A stretch of DNA of 64,000 nucleotides from Neospora caninum Liverpool (lineage: Eukaryota; Apicomplexa; Conoidasida; Eucoccidiorida; Sarcocystidae), in contig NC_018395.1 in the NCBI RefSeq assembly GCF_000208865.1, positions 5,504,839 through 5,568,838 of the forward strand, read 5' to 3'. The notes under the pieces are model-generated. The model saw only the letters and a list, made by a program, of their open reading frames with translations, made no database searches and was not told the DNA's origin. How positions within the stretch are numbered: position 1 is the first letter of the stretch; each line of letters opens with the position of its first letter. The translations under genes and the position numbers were made by a program. Below are positions 41,232 through 54,000 of this stretch, piece after piece.

Positions 41232-42209
41232 TCACAGTTCTTCGCCTCGGTCCTTCCTTCTCTCTGCTTCCGCCTCCTCCGGTTCCTCTGCCTTCTCTGA
41301 TTTTTCTGATGCACGCCGTGTGGGCTTGGTGTCCTCGGCGTCTCCGCTCTTTCTCTTTTCCGACAAATCTGCCTCGCCTGCCTTCACTTCCTCTGTCTTC
41401 CCGCCTTCCGCGTCCTTCTCCTCTGCATTTCCGTCCCGTTCTTCCGTCTTTCCACCCTCATCCGAGTCGTCGTCAACCTCCTCTTCTTCGCCCTCCGCTC
41501 CCACACTCTCCATCGGGTTGGCGTTGAACCGACGCTCAGGCGGCGGCAGACTGTCTCCGACCTCTTTGGTCTCCGCGCCGTCGGGCGGACCCGACTCCTC
41601 GCCGGCGCGCTTCTCGGGCTGGGGAGAGGCGCGCTCTGGCGCGCCTCTGCGTCGCGCGCTTCCCTCCAGCAGAGTGTTGACTTTCTCGACGAATGCTGGA
41701 CTCAGCGAGTGCTTCTTCAGGTGGTAGAGCGAGCGCAGAAAGTCGAAGACGCCCGCGTGTTTGCGCCCCGTCGTCTTGCGGCTGACAAACTCGAGAGGCT
41801 CCACGAGGTCCAGGAAGTGTTTCGCGCGCTGAGCGCCGGGGAACTTGCGCAGCGCGTCGAACTGCAGGTAGCCGCCCTCGTAAAAGTACTGCACGCGCGA
41901 GAACCACTGCGTGAGATGGCGGCGCGACCGGTCGATGCTCCGCCCCTCCTCGCTGCCTTGCTTCCGGAGGGCGAGGAACGCGAAGGGGTAGTCGTCAATC
42001 CCGTGCCGCTCGATGAAGTCTTCTATCAACTCCAGAGCTGCGAGCGTCTTGGCTGACGAGTAGTCCGCGTAGAGAACGTTCATCGTATTCGCCGCCTGCA
42101 ACTGTTGCGTGAGGCGCACCATGTTGGTGTAGTACCACAGGGTCAGCAGAAAGGACAGCGTCGAGACAAGCAGCGACAGCCGAGGAACGTCGAGCGAAAA
42201 TCCCGCCAT
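41232..42209 (-). CDS. Single-pass membrane protein with charged C-terminal tail, unknown function (325 aa)
   Basis: A single-exon frame reads leftward. I choose the ATG at 42209 because it directly precedes an amphipathic start and a hydrophobic segment (about residues 10-31, LSLLVSTLSFLLTLWYYTNM), while upstream codons look like leader sequence. Residues 32-182 look globular, with a YADYSSAKTLAALELIEDF helix and a WFSRVQYFYEGGYLQFDAL motif. That pattern recalls DUF4760-like bacterial membrane proteins, but only weakly. From about residue 183 the tail is Glu/Lys/Asp-rich and probably disordered, with runs such as EGEEEEVDDDSDE. The segment placement suggests an N-terminal signal anchor; topology is not determined. 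The neighbours give no clue to function. Further exons are not needed but cannot be excluded. Confidence 0.75.
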   Translation of the reverse strand: MAGFSLDVPRLSLLVSTLSFLLTLWYYTNMVRLTQQLQAANTMNVLYADYSSAKTLAALELIEDFIERHGIDDYPFAFLALRKQGSEEGRSIDRSRRHLTQWFSRVQYFYEGGYLQFDALRKFPGAQRAKHFLDLVEPLEFVSRKTTGRKHAGVFDFLRSLYHLKKHSLSPAFVEKVNTLLEGSARRRGAPERASPQPEKRAGEESGPPDGAETKEVGDSLPPPERRFNANPMESVGAEGEEEEVDDDSDEGGKTEERDGNAEEKDAEGGKTEEVKAGEADLSEKRKSGDAEDTKPTRRASEKSEKAEEPEEAEAERRKDRGEEL

Positions 42210-43476
42210 CGCGGCAACAGCACGGGACGGAGGAGCAAAGACGAGGTGCGGTTTTGGAGGAAGGAGACACAAAAAAGAAGAAGAAGAAAGCCGCAGAGGA
42301 ATCCACGGGATCGGAGAGGGGAGGAGGAGAGCAAGACGTTGAAAAGGAAAGAGAGGAAGGGGGAAAGCACGAGAGACGGCGAGAGGGGGGAAGAGCGAAG
42401 TGCGGAGATGGGCCACGAACAGGAGGGAGGCCGGAGGGAGACACAGGTGCTGTGCGTCGGGGAGAAGAAGCGAGCGAATCAACGCAGAAGGAGAGGAAAA
42501 AGAGGATCCCGTGCGCGAGAGTGTGTGGAGCACACGGATTCGTCTCCTTGGTCCCGCTCTCTGTGACGGGGCACAGGACGCGCGCAGAGCCGGAGCGCGA
42601 AGGAGAGACACGGAAACGAGGGGAGAAAGAGAGAAGCCGTCTCCCCGCTGCGAAGCAGGGAGAAAGCGCGAAAGAAGAAGTTTCTGTCCCCAGGCGGAAG
42701 CGCCGACCGGGGAGCCTGCCGACCACCCAGCGCGCGGAATGCTACGCCACAAGCGGCGCGAAAACGCGCGACTTTTTCCTTTTCGAAGGCATCCCCGTGG
42801 AAGATTTTCAGTTTTTCGAAACGCGGAGACGAAGTCTCGTGAAGAATTTTTTCTGAGATCCCGACGCGGTTTTGGCGCGGGAAAACGGCGCCGCTCACCT
42901 CGGCGGGGCCGCAGTGTGCAAGTTGGCGAGGCGACACATCGCCGAGAGGAAACACAGCGTCTCGCGAACTTTGTTGAGAGAGGCGCTTTTCAAGAAAGCA
43001 GAAAAGAAACACAACGTGAAGGAAAAGGGAAGCCGTGTTTGGCGGGTTCGGGTCGGGGCAAATTCGCGTCGGCCGAACTACATGCAAAGCTCGGCAAATC
43101 CAAAGGCCAGGAAGCCGCTCCTCGGCGGACACAACTTGCAACGGTTGAAACTACAGAAAGTGTGTGCAGGCCGTGATCGGCATCCAACTGGAGAATTGCT
43201 TTGCTGGTTGGCGTCACAAACGCGAAAAACGAGCGAGTGTAGAGACAGCAAAGAGGGACGAGCAAGACGGTGCTGTTCAGACTGTCCAGCGCCTCGGGGG
43301 GGGACTCGAGGTAGGTATACGAAGAGTGTTGATTCTCACTCGCGGCGAAGCGTTATCCGCGCAGGTGTGCTAGCGCGAAGAGCCGAGTCCTGGAAGAAAG
43401 CTTGCGTGAGACGAGAGGGAACGAGAAGCATGTGACGACCAAACTCGCCGCGCAGAAGAAGAGACGAGCTTCCAGT
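42210..43476. other. 5' flank of the membrane-protein gene
   Basis: The minus frame stays open up to 42752 without an earlier ATG that precedes conserved sequence, so I treat this as leader and promoter. The purine-rich + strand means a pyrimidine-rich leader on the sense strand. No other gene was recognised before the minisatellite. Confidence 0.5.
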
Positions 43477-44470
43477 CAAGTGGGAAAGCTAGAGATGATG
43501 ATACTCGCGTAGTGAACCGAAAGGCAAGTGGGAAAGCTAGAGATGATGATACTCGCGTAGTGAACCGAAAGGCAAGTGGGAAAGCTAGAGATGATGATAC
43601 TCGCGTAGTGAACCGAAAGGCAAGTGGGAAAGCTAGAGATGATGATACTCGCGTAGTGAACCGAAAGGCAAGTGGGAAAGCTAGAGATGATGATACTCGC
43701 GTAGTGAACCGAACGGCAAGTGGGAAAGCTAGAGATGATGATACTCGCGTAGTGAACCGAAAGGCAAGTGGGAAAGCTAGAGATGATGATACTCGCGTAG
43801 TGAACCGAAAGGCAAGTGGGAAAGCTAGAGATGATGATACTCGCGTAGTGAACCGAACGGCAAGTGGGAAAGCTAGAGATGATGATACTCGCGTAGTGAA
43901 CCGAAAGGCAAGTGGGAAAGCTAGAGATGATGATACTCGCGTAGTGAACCGAAAGGCAAGTGGGAAAGCTAGAGATGATGATACTCGCGTAGTGAACCGA
44001 AAGGCAAGTGGGAAAGCTAGAGATGATGATACTCGCGTAGTGAACCGAAAGGCAAGTGGGAAAGCTAGAGATGATGATACTCGCGTAGTGAACCGAACGG
44101 CAAGTGGGAAAGCTAGAGATGATGATACTCGCGTAGTGAACCGAAAGGCAAGTGGGAAAGCTAGAGATGATGATACTCGCGTAGTGAACCGAAAGGCAAG
44201 TGGGAAAGCTAGAGATGATGATACTCGCGTAGTGAACCGAAAGGCAAGTGGGAAAGCTAGAGATGATGATACTCGCGTAGTGAACCGAAAGGCAAGTGGG
44301 AAAGCTAGAGATGATGATACTCGCGTAGTGAACCGAAAGGCAAGTGGGAAAGCTAGAGATGATGATACTCGCGTAGTGAACCGAAAGGCAAGTGGGAAAG
44401 CTAGAGATGATGATACTCGCGTAGTGAACCGAAAGGCAAGTGGGAAAGCTAGAGATGATGATACTCGCGT
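43477..44470. repeat. 48-bp minisatellite, 20 full copies plus 34 bp
   Basis: A near-perfect tandem array with a 48-bp unit that begins CAAGTGGGAAAGCTAGAG. The only variation seen is a single A-to-C change in three units (around 43712, 43856 and 44096), turning AAG into ACG in the + frame. Since 48 is divisible by 3, one + frame (16-residue unit NRKASGKARDDDTRVV) and two - frames stay open through the whole array. No start codon, splice context or homology supports translation. It lies between the membrane-protein start and the light-chain stop, both on the minus strand. Confidence 0.97.
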
Positions 44471-46092
44471 CGTCGGCGTGACAGGGAAGACAAAGTTCTG
44501 GCGGAATCGCGAAGCGTCCCAAGAAACGAACAACAGGAGGTGTCCAAAAAAACAGGGATAGGACAAAAAAACGGAAACTGAGATCTATCAGACCTAGAAC
44601 GTCTCATGGCGAGCATCCACTACAGAAGCACGCGACTGGACGCCGCACACGCTTGATTGAGACGGTTAGGGCTCTGTTTTGCCTCGTTCCTTGCCGTACT
44701 TGGTCCCCGAACTTGAGAGATTCACAATCCCCTACAACGGAAGGATCCAGAGACGCAGTGGAACGGAGCACTGGACAGGCTCTTAGGGGGACTGAAATTT
44801 GAACATCCGCCTTAAATCCTCGGGTGTGTTGGTCTGCTCGCCAGTGTTTTTCTCACGTGCCCCAGAAGAAGGCCGGAGAGACTGAAAAAGCCACGCGGGA
44901 AACCGGAGATGAAATCCCTCGCTATGGAGGTATCGTCGAAGCCGCAGAATCACACAACATGACCTGTATCCAGTCCCCCCAAATGTTCATCTGTGGCTCT
45001 CTAAGATCGCGGAGGCTAGGGGAAAGATCGAGTGGAAACAGGTTTGTAGGGAAGAGTAGTCTACGCCGTTAATGTATGGGGCACCGTAGAGGATCAGCAT
45101 TCGCGTTGCGGCTCTCTTGTTCGGATCTGTTCCGGTAAGAATAGGTAAAATAAATACTAACATAAGAGCAGGAAAGATGATAGACCCAGTGTGTCAAGGT
45201 TCTCCGATTACGTGGTGCCTCGCTACTTTTGCGCGCCGCAACGGAATCCCACGTTTTCGACGAGTTCCGGGCGGCGCGTTCTACGGTTTGTCTGAGCAGC
45301 TGTTCTTTCCGGATCCTTTTCACTGGTTCGGCGCACGTTTTTCAGAGACACATATCCTAAACGAGAAGCTTGCTTTGTCGGTGCTCCGTAAACGCGGGCA
45401 AACCCAAAGAGCACAACGATCTGTTCTGGCGATTCTACCACGCAAGAGAACCCGAAAAAGTCTATGAGACCGACCCCGCAACTCGCAGAATCCTAGCCGG
45501 GGTTCTTTGCCTGGGACATGTGCGCTTATGATGAGTCGGCCGTTGGGGAGTTTCGCGCGACAATCGTTTTTTTCACAACTGGGAATGGGCTCTGCCGTCT
45601 GTGGTATGTCTGGGGTGTCCAGCGCCTTCTCAAGCGGCGCTTTCAATTTCAGTTTATTCTTTTTAGTGACAAGTGAAGCGCCTCGTGAACGAAACGCGAG
45701 GTCAGTTCTACGTGTTTGGGTATTCTCACAAGAAAAAGAACCATGAGAACAAGAACCGTGTTGCCTATTGGCAGCACTCGGACCTCGACCGGAAAAACCT
45801 GGGGCCTCGGAAGCGCTTTTCCGACACACTCGACGCCGATGGTGTTCCAGGAAGGGGTGCGTTTGCGACTCTGGGCATCGCGCAGGAAAAAGACCGAGGC
45901 GCCCGGCGCGCGAGAGAGCCGGAAAACGAAAAAGAGAACACCGCCGAAAACGCGAAATCTTGGCAGCTGTGCGCCTTCCGCCCCACCACGTGTTGCGCTC
46001 CCCGCCGTGCGCAAATCCTTTTCCCCTTCTTCCCTCTTTGCTTCCCACCCCTACTACCTTCACCTGGTTTCTGTCTCTCGTCTTTGGAGCAC
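44471..46092. other. 3' flank of the essential light chain gene
   Basis: No exon or family motif was seen on either strand. The light-chain 3'UTR should run leftward into this segment. The short frames have no consistent composition. Confidence 0.5.
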
Positions 46093-47314
46093 TTAGGCGA
46101 GGAGCATCTTGACAAAGTTGGCGTACTGGATTCTGCCTGTGCCGTTCGGATCGGCGTCCTTGATCATGCCTTTCACTTCCTCGTCGGAAAGCAACTCGCC
46201 GAGCGCAATCATAACTTGCGACAGCTCGTCGGTCGAGATGGTTCCGTCGTTCGAGCGATCAAAGACCTTGAAGGCCTTGATCAAATCTTCTTCTGGCTTG
46301 CATGACGACAGCTTCTTCGACATCCACGCTTCAAAATCGGGCCACGACATGGTCTGAAAAAACGTACACATATATAAATATTTATATGCAGTCCCATTCA
46401 AAGGCACAGGTGCTCACGCCGCGTGAAAAACACAGAATCATGGCTGCCTGCGCAGGCATGAAATCCACTATATATACATATATATGTACATATATATATA
46501 TAAATGTGAAAAGGGCGCTTCACACCTCAAAGATATTTGGATGCATGTATCAAGAGCGATTGTGAGTGGCATCTTGGAGATTTGGTCTTTAAGCCGGCTG
46601 CTGGGTAAGAAGCGACTAGGGCGAATCTCAGACAGGAGAACACTGTGAGACACAGCCACATGTATCGGCCCAAAAAGAGCGTGGGGGCTTGCGCATGCAC
46701 GCTTGCCTTGGACGATTCTCGGCGGGGCGACAACACCGGAACGCACCTTTTCGCAGAGGCATGCACGCACATCCTACAGAGCGTATCGAGTCTTGGAGCA
46801 ACAGATTTTTGGACGCACGGATGCAGATCCCACCCCACCCCTGGACTGCGCAAAACACGTAAACACGAGCTCTTCCGTAACCTACGACATCAAGGTTATT
46901 CCCTATCAGTACCTTTTAAGAATCTGGCATGGAGGCTCATGTTACCCCTCCCATTAACAATATGCATGTACACGCATATCTGCACATACGTGTATATAGT
47001 ATTTGTGGGCTTGAATCTGCATGTGGAGCTTCACACCGTTCCTTTCCTTGTGTTGCGTCTGCGCTGTTCCAGGACGTTCCTCCTGCATCGTGCATAGACT
47101 CTCGGAAGACCTGTTTCCATTTTGAGCTACGTGCCTTTTTCTGCTCCTTTCCTAGGTCATTTCTCCTTACGGCTGGGAGAGACTTCATTTCTTCTTGGGT
47201 GGGGATGACACCGCAGGAACGGATGGTGAGGAGGATTTCTCGCCCCGAGATTTCGCCGTCTCCATCGTTGTCGAAGAGGGCGAAGGCCTCGCGAACGCGG
47301 GGAGGGCAAGACAT
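46093..47314 (-). CDS. ELC: Myosin essential light chain, calmodulin-like (134 aa)
   Basis: Two exons, 47314-47171 and 46353-46093, join in phase 0 to 134 residues. The protein starts MSCPPRVREAFALFDNDGDG and contains WPDFEAWMSKKL and ALGELLSDEEV, the layout I know from Toxoplasma essential light chains. These bind the MyoA neck next to MLC1 and stiffen the lever arm of the gliding motor beneath the plasma membrane. Loop 1 (Asp15-Glu26, DNDGDGEISGRE) is a canonical calcium site. Loop 2 (Asp80-Glu91) is partly conserved. The last loop, DPNGTGRIQYAN, has lost its acidic ligands. The intron falls in the linker between the two halves and holds a TA tract (about 46470-46502). A generic calmodulin-like protein is the alternative, but length and motifs favour ELC. 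Which paralogue it is cannot be settled here. Confidence 0.9.
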
Positions 47315-50300
47315 CTTGGCGACAGAGAGACTGAAGGGAAAGATCCACAGATTGACAGAGAGAAAGTGCAGATAACGCCAGGGTGTGGAGGGTCAGGGAA
47401 GTCGCAGCGACAGCTTTTCGAGGAAAATTTTGGGCTGCACAGCGCTGGAACTGCAGGTGAAACAGAGAGAAAAGAACGTGCACGGGAACGCAGGGGCCGA
47501 CGCGCTTTGGAGAGAGACTGTTTGGACAGGAAATGACGAGGCACTCTGTGAAGAGCTTCTCGGAACCGAGCGAGAGAGAATGGACGCGACTCCACAGACC
47601 CGAGGGACCGAACAGCAAAAGAGAGAAGAGAGAGCAGGAGGCGAGAAAAACACACGCCAAGCCGGCAAGCACTGGGAGGCAGAGGACCTTGCAGGTTGCA
47701 CACGCCAGTGCAGGAAGGCGATATTCCGGCAGACGAAGGGAACAGGGCGAACCATGCCGCGGAACACGCACACAACCAAGTGTGGTCAAATCAGAGGGCT
47801 CGAACCCTCTAGAAAAAGAGAAGAAAACGGAAACCGAGCAACAGGCGCCATGGTGGGACGAGAAAAGCTAAAAAGTTACGCTTCGAACAAGCCTCAGAAA
47901 AGAACCAAACACAGAAAAACGCAAACTACAGCAAGACACGTTCGGTTTGTATTCTTTCTCGCGTCATGCGTTTTGTCTCTCTCTTCTCGCGTCTTCGTTC
48001 TCTCTAGCATCCCCCCGAGTAGACCGCTGTTCTGCGTTTCCTTTTGCTGGTTTCCCCTCGCCCGGCGTTCGACTCCTGCATTCCTCCCTGTGCCTCCCTG
48101 CAGGCCTTTTCTTCGCGGTGCGCAACCCAACGAAACGAAGAAAAAAGGGGAGACACGGCTCCTGCCTTCTGCTCCCTGTCTGCTTCTGAGCAAAGACGGA
48201 AGGGACCAAAGTAGAGAACTCTCCCTGTTCGTCCTTTAGCCCTCCGAGCACACACACATTACACAAAAACGCGGAATCCAGCGTTTCCCTGTCTGTGGAC
48301 TCCGGGCTTTTTGTTGTTTCGTCGCTTCCCTTGCCGCACAACGCCCCGAGCCGAAACGTGTCTTTGCTTTCAGTGTCTTGTTCCCAGTTTCTTTTTAGGA
48401 CAGGAGCCGGCGATGCTTTTCAGGTTTTCCTTCTTTCCCTCTGCACTACAAGGGGCGGCGACGCCAAGACCGATCTGCGCGCCTGGAGAGTCCCCAGCCC
48501 TCGCAGTTTCTTTTTTCCACAAAGCTCGCGCACATCTCCGTCAAACCAGAGAGACTGGAATTTCCGAAGCTTTTGTTCTTCTCTCGCGACTGTCGCTCTC
48601 TCCCTACCGAGGTCTCGAAATGGGACAGGAATCGCAGTGCTTGTGTCCGGGCGCTCTCCGCGCTGTTCCGTAGAGCCTCGGAACCTAGAAGCGAGACGAA
48701 AAGACGGCGGCAAAAAGCCTCGGACCAAAAAGGAATCGGGGAAACGAGATACAGAAAGGCAAAATGTGTAAGAGTGGTTTAAAAAGGCGGGAGACTCGGG
48801 CAGTCCCCGACCCTCGGGGCAAAGTAGCTGCGCCGCCGCGACCAAAGGAGCCCCGGCACCCGTTCCGGGCAAGCGAATTTCCCGGCTTCTCACAGCGAGA
48901 TGAAACGCTCAGGGCGCGCAGGCGAGAAGCGGCGGAATCCGCCACACAGGCAAGGCAGAAAAACGAGCGAAGCACTCGCGTGGAAGGTCCAATTTCGCAC
49001 TCAGGCGCAACGTAATAAAGCTCTATAGATTTGTAGTGAGGTTGCAAACGAAAGAAGTTGAAAAACAGGGACGATTGCCCGCGCCACAAGCTGCCGCGAC
49101 GGGGTCAAACTCCCTAGTTCGGAATATAAACCGAATTCAAGGTCCGGGCACGCGGTGTTTGGCTGCAACTCTGCTCGCAGGGAACATGTGCGATCCAGCT
49201 AACGAGGGCGCGGCATCCGGATACCATCTTTGGACCAGAAAACAGAGATTTGGCGCGGTCTTGTGTCCAGGGAAGCGTAGTGAAGTTGCGTGCCGCTTTC
49301 TTTCGTTGTACCTCGAGACGGTACAGGAGAACAGCCTGTCTTTGCGCAAAGCAACAGCACGCGTCATGGGTGTATGATAGCCTGCTTTTTCTGCTAGCTG
49401 TCGCGCTGTGTCGCGGTAAAACGAGCATAAGACAGGACACGTGCACTGTCACTGCGTGGCGGTCCACAGCACGCCGCTGGGTGCGTGTCAAATGAGTGGG
49501 ATTTCGGTTCGCTTCTTCTACCGCCTGCCTGTCCTCTGCAAGATAACGACGTGGAACCATCTTGACTCGTCTTGTCCGAAACCTTGACAGGGACACCTGC
49601 TCGATTCTCCCGGGGCCTGCGCCAAGAAGAAAGGACGCCCCCGTCGCCACGCATCACTACTGACCCCCAGACTGGCAGAAAAAAGTGTTGATGTGCACCC
49701 GCTGAGTGTACAGACAGTGGAAATCTCCCTGTTTTCTGGCGTCTGCTGTGTGACTGTCTTCGTCTTCGTCAGCAGCGGAGCACTTTCGCTCAGTTCTTGT
49801 CTTTCCCTGTCGATGCTGCGGGAGCGAGTCGCGCAGCAAGACGTCTCGCCCTTGCTCTTTTTCCCCGCGCCGCGCGAGAACTCGGTCATCTCCAGGACGC
49901 AATTCTTTCATGGCTGTATCTACATGCGGATGAAGGCTGAAAGAAGATGTGCGATCGCGTCTCGCTTGCTCGAAAACTGCTTTGAAATCGAAGCTCTGGG
50001 CGCGTCTCGACCCCTCCAGAACGCGAGAGAGAGTGTGTCTTCACATTGGCGCCCCGCAGGGACGCAGTCGCAAAGTTGAAACGCGACGAGGCAGCCCAGC
50101 CCGCCCGGGAATTTCATGCGTTTGTTTTCCCCTTTTCTTCTCGCGGATCAGGTGTGAAAGAAACCATGTGACCATTATAAATCGATTCACCCCCCGGACT
50201 CAGAGCGGTTTACCGATCGAGCACGGTCGGGCCTTTCGTACGGTCTCGGCTCTCTCAGACGGAAGTGACAGGGACACCCTGGCACCACGTCGGGGTATTG

Positions 50301-51025
50301 GCGTCGAGAAAAACATGAGAGAAAGAGAAGCTGGCTTCGGCAATGAAAAGCAAGACACACGTTGGCGATCTGGACTCGGTTTTTGTTCCGACGCGGGCGT
50401 GAGAGCGAAACGTCGACGCGCATGGAACACGCGCTCGAGAAGGCAGGAGCTATCCAGAAGGCTACTCTTTCCGAGAGAGAGGCCTCCCTTCTGCTTGATC
50501 CCACCGACCTTCTCCTTCAAATTCCCTTCGGCGCACAACCGTGAAGAGTTTTGCCTCCTGAAAAGCACACCTCACCCTTGTGGGTTAGCGCCCGCAAACA
50601 CAGCTTTTTGCCCGGTGGGCGGCGGCGCCGTGGGGCGGAAGCGAAAGAGAGAAAGGAAGACCCGGTTCTTCCAGTGTTCGCACAAGAAACGGCACGCAGA
50701 GGCGCGCTTCTCTTCCTTGCTTCGTCCAGTCTGCTTTGTTGGCCTTTGTTTCTCCTGCAGTTGTCGATTGTCTCGTTTCTCTGTGCTGGCGCTGCGCATC
50801 TCCCCCTTGTAAGAGTCGCCGCTCTCTGTGTTCCGCTCCCGTGTGCTCCCCTGCTGAATCTGGTCGTTTTCGTTCCCTCTCTCGCTGAGATTCATCCTCC
50901 TCGTCTCCTCGCGTCTTTTGTCTCCTGCCCTCATTCTCTCTCCCCCTGGCATCTGCCTCGGGTGTGCGCGGTTCATCTCTCTCGTCGTTTTCGGATGTGT
51001 GTCACCTTTCCGGTCCCTCTACGAA
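47315..51025. other. Head-to-head spacer between light chain and COQ1
   Basis: The flanking genes diverge. The + strand is purine-rich next to the light chain (47315-47940) and pyrimidine-rich next to COQ1 (about 50700-51025), consistent with leaders of each gene. Between these I see no domain and no EF-hand that would mark a second light chain. Confidence 0.55.
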
Positions 51026-54000
51026 ATGTCGCTCTTCACCAGACACTTCGCCTGGCCGTCCGGCAGGCTGAGGCGAATACCGTCCAGAGCGTCCTCTGCG
51101 GTTTCTTCTTCGCTCTTCTCTTCCCTGCCGCGCTTGTCTGTCGTTTCCCCTTCCGTTGCCTCTCTTCCTCTCCGACATCGAGAAGCGCCTAGCGAGACGC
51201 AACAACACTGTCGATCTCTTAGAGGAGACGGCGAAGGCAGGCTGCTGTGGGGAGAGGGACGGGCCGAGACCGCGCTTCGGGGCACAGATGCCTCGAGAGC
51301 GACGAGTGGGGCTCCTCGGTGCGTGGCTGCGGCTGCCGCGTCCCGTACACCGGAGAGTCCGTCGTCTTCACTGGCTTCCACAGCTGCGTTAGCTCCTCCC
51401 GCTCTCGCCTCTGCGACGTCCACCCTGCTCCGTCTGCACAAATTGCCGTCGCTTTTGTCTTCGCGGTCTCTCTATTGCGGACGAGCTGCTTCCGCCTCTC
51501 CGTCCCCTGGTGCTTCCGGGCCTTCTTTGCCTCTCGGTTTCTCGGACTCCTCCATGACCGCCCACATTTCCGCCAAGAGAGAAGAAGAAAGAGCAGAAGA
51601 ACTCGATCAGCGGCAACGGCGACACGCGCGAGAAGGAAGAAGCGAGACAGCGAACGAGGGCGTGCTGGCGAAGGCTGGCCGACTATTGCACCGGGCACTG
51701 CCTGCCGCGTGGAAGGCTCTCGAGAGGAGACAGTTGGAGATGTAGGTCGCAGTTGACCCGAGGGAGAAAAAAAGGGAACAAACGGAAGCGAAAAAGAGAC
51801 AGGAGAGGGAGAGACCGAAGGCGAAACGCGAACACAACAGGGAAGACACGATTGGACGCGGAAGGAAGCACGAAAGAGACACAGGACAACACAGGACGCG
51901 TGCAATATGGAAACGGAGACAGCAAGAGAGGAAAGAACAATGCGAGCAGACGCGCAAGAAGAAAGCTGGCTACTGGTGAAGAGGGGCCCGAGTGTTCTCT
52001 TCTCATTTGCGGTTCGCTCCGGTTTGCGCCTGATTGTTTTCCCAGGCTTCTTCCCAAATACATCTTCGACGATTCGATATCCGAAGACACGTTGCTCGGC
52101 ATGAAGATACTGGAGTTCCGAAACACCCCGAGGGAGACTCTGGAAGCACGGCGAGACCAAATCGACGCGCGATTGAAGGTGCGACTCCAATCGAGTCTCT
52201 CATCGCTCAGAGGTTCCCGAGACCTTCCTGCGCGACTTTACCGGGTCTGTCGCCCTAGCGCAGCTGATACGCCTCGAGGCCTATTCGTGCGCCGCTCTTC
52301 TCTCTGAAACTGATGGTGTCGACGTTTCCTCGCGTTTGGGATGCTGTGCCGCCGCCCGTGTAGACAGCTGCTAGACTCTCCTGCAGGTTAACTCGATTCT
52401 TCGTGGCGTTGCGCTCCCCGTTTCTCGTCCGAGGCTTGTCGCTTTGCCGCCTCTCAGAAGTTTCCGTGTATCCGTGGATGCGCCTCGCCCATCCTGGCGA
52501 TGCGGCCATCTCTGCTTTCACTCCCGTTTCTTTTCTCTTCCGCGCCCCCGACGTTCTCGCAGGCCTTCGCCGGCTCTGTTGACCCTTTCGCCTTCGTGCG
52601 CGAAGATATCGAGAGCCTGGATCTCAGCCTGCTCTCTTCAGGTGAGTTGGCGGTGCGTTGAGTGGGAAAACGCGCGGAAAAATCCACGCGAATCAGCACG
52701 CTTCCGCGTTGAAAAGCCGTTTCAAGCGGTGCCGTCGTATCCGCGTGTCTTCCGATGTACAGCCACACGCGCAATCTTCATTGTGCGCACAAGCAAGATT
52801 TCCCCTTCAATTCCGGCTAACGACAACTCAAACACGTGCCTGTATATTACACCCGTGTATATACATACGCATATGCATGTATGCGTATATGTGAACAGAT
52901 CTATACACCAATACTTTGTACCACACAGGTATAGAGCGTGACTCTACACAGATATTTGTAGAAGTTAAAAGTGAAACGATTTGAATTCAAATACGTATAC
53001 TCATGAATATAACCTCACTCAGACAGACGCTACACATAGACATGTGTTTGATGCAGCAGAATTGCACGAACGTGGTTCCCTTCCCGACGTTTCACAGTTT
53101 CGTATTTTCGGCTATTTCCTTTTATCAGTTCGCTCGGCATATCCGGAAGTTTCTCCGGTGGCACGGTATCTCCTTACGGCCCCGGGCAAGCGTTTCCGGC
53201 CGGTTTTGCTACTGCTTCTTCGCCAAGCCTTGCTGAACCTTCCCGTTCTCTCCCGGGCGGAACCGGGATCGAAGGCCGACTCCCCGCGAAGCGTCTCGTC
53301 TCTCTCTCCGGGCTCTGCGTCTCCGCTTCTGTCTCGCGGCTCTGCGGTTCACACCGCGGAGAGCGAAGCTAGGAGAAAAGACGGCCTGGAGCTGTGCATG
53401 GTTCACGTTGCCGAACTTATTCACACAGCCAGGTGCGTCCACTGCACACCCAGAGGATGGCAAGCCTCGCACGAGAACCCAAAAAGAGACACAAACAGCG
53501 GAAAGGCGAAAGTGATCCTCTTGCATAACACTCCATAAAGATGTATATATGTAGAGAGAGAGACATACATAGGTAAAAATATTGGTATCAGTGATGAGAG
53601 AATGAAATCCAGCGGAGAGGCAGGACAGAAGGCGAGCGGCAACTCGCAGTTAAAATCACGACCAGTCAGATGCCTGGTTTCTAAGGCAAGACTCATCAGC
53701 CAAAAAGATCATTCAGTCCGGCCGCAAACTCCCGGCGTCACTCGTATCTGCGAGTCATCTCCACGTATGTATACACATGTCCGTATACGAATATATGTAT
53801 GTATATTCTTTTGAACATGCGCCGCAATGTGTGTGTTCATTGGCTTCGCCTCTGGGAGGCTCTGTAGATCGATGTTTCGACTGATCTGTTTTTGTTCACT
53901 CAGTATGATGCATGACGACGTGATTGACGGCGCAGAGACACGCCGTGGTCAGCCCGCGACGCACCGACGCTTCTGCAACAAAACTGCAATTCTTGGCGGC

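Noticed and set aside
40543..41727. 394-codon Ser/Phe/Pro-rich plus frame
   Set aside because: Mostly antisense of the charged tail of the membrane protein plus pyrimidine-rich flank; no domain.
43477..44470. CRISPR-like array
   Set aside because: Units are contiguous and identical with no distinct spacers, and the genome is eukaryotic.
43370..44566. Two minus-strand frames of 348-398 codons and one plus frame of 349 codons over the minisatellite
   Set aside because: They stay open only because the unit length is divisible by 3; there is no supporting start, splice context or homology.
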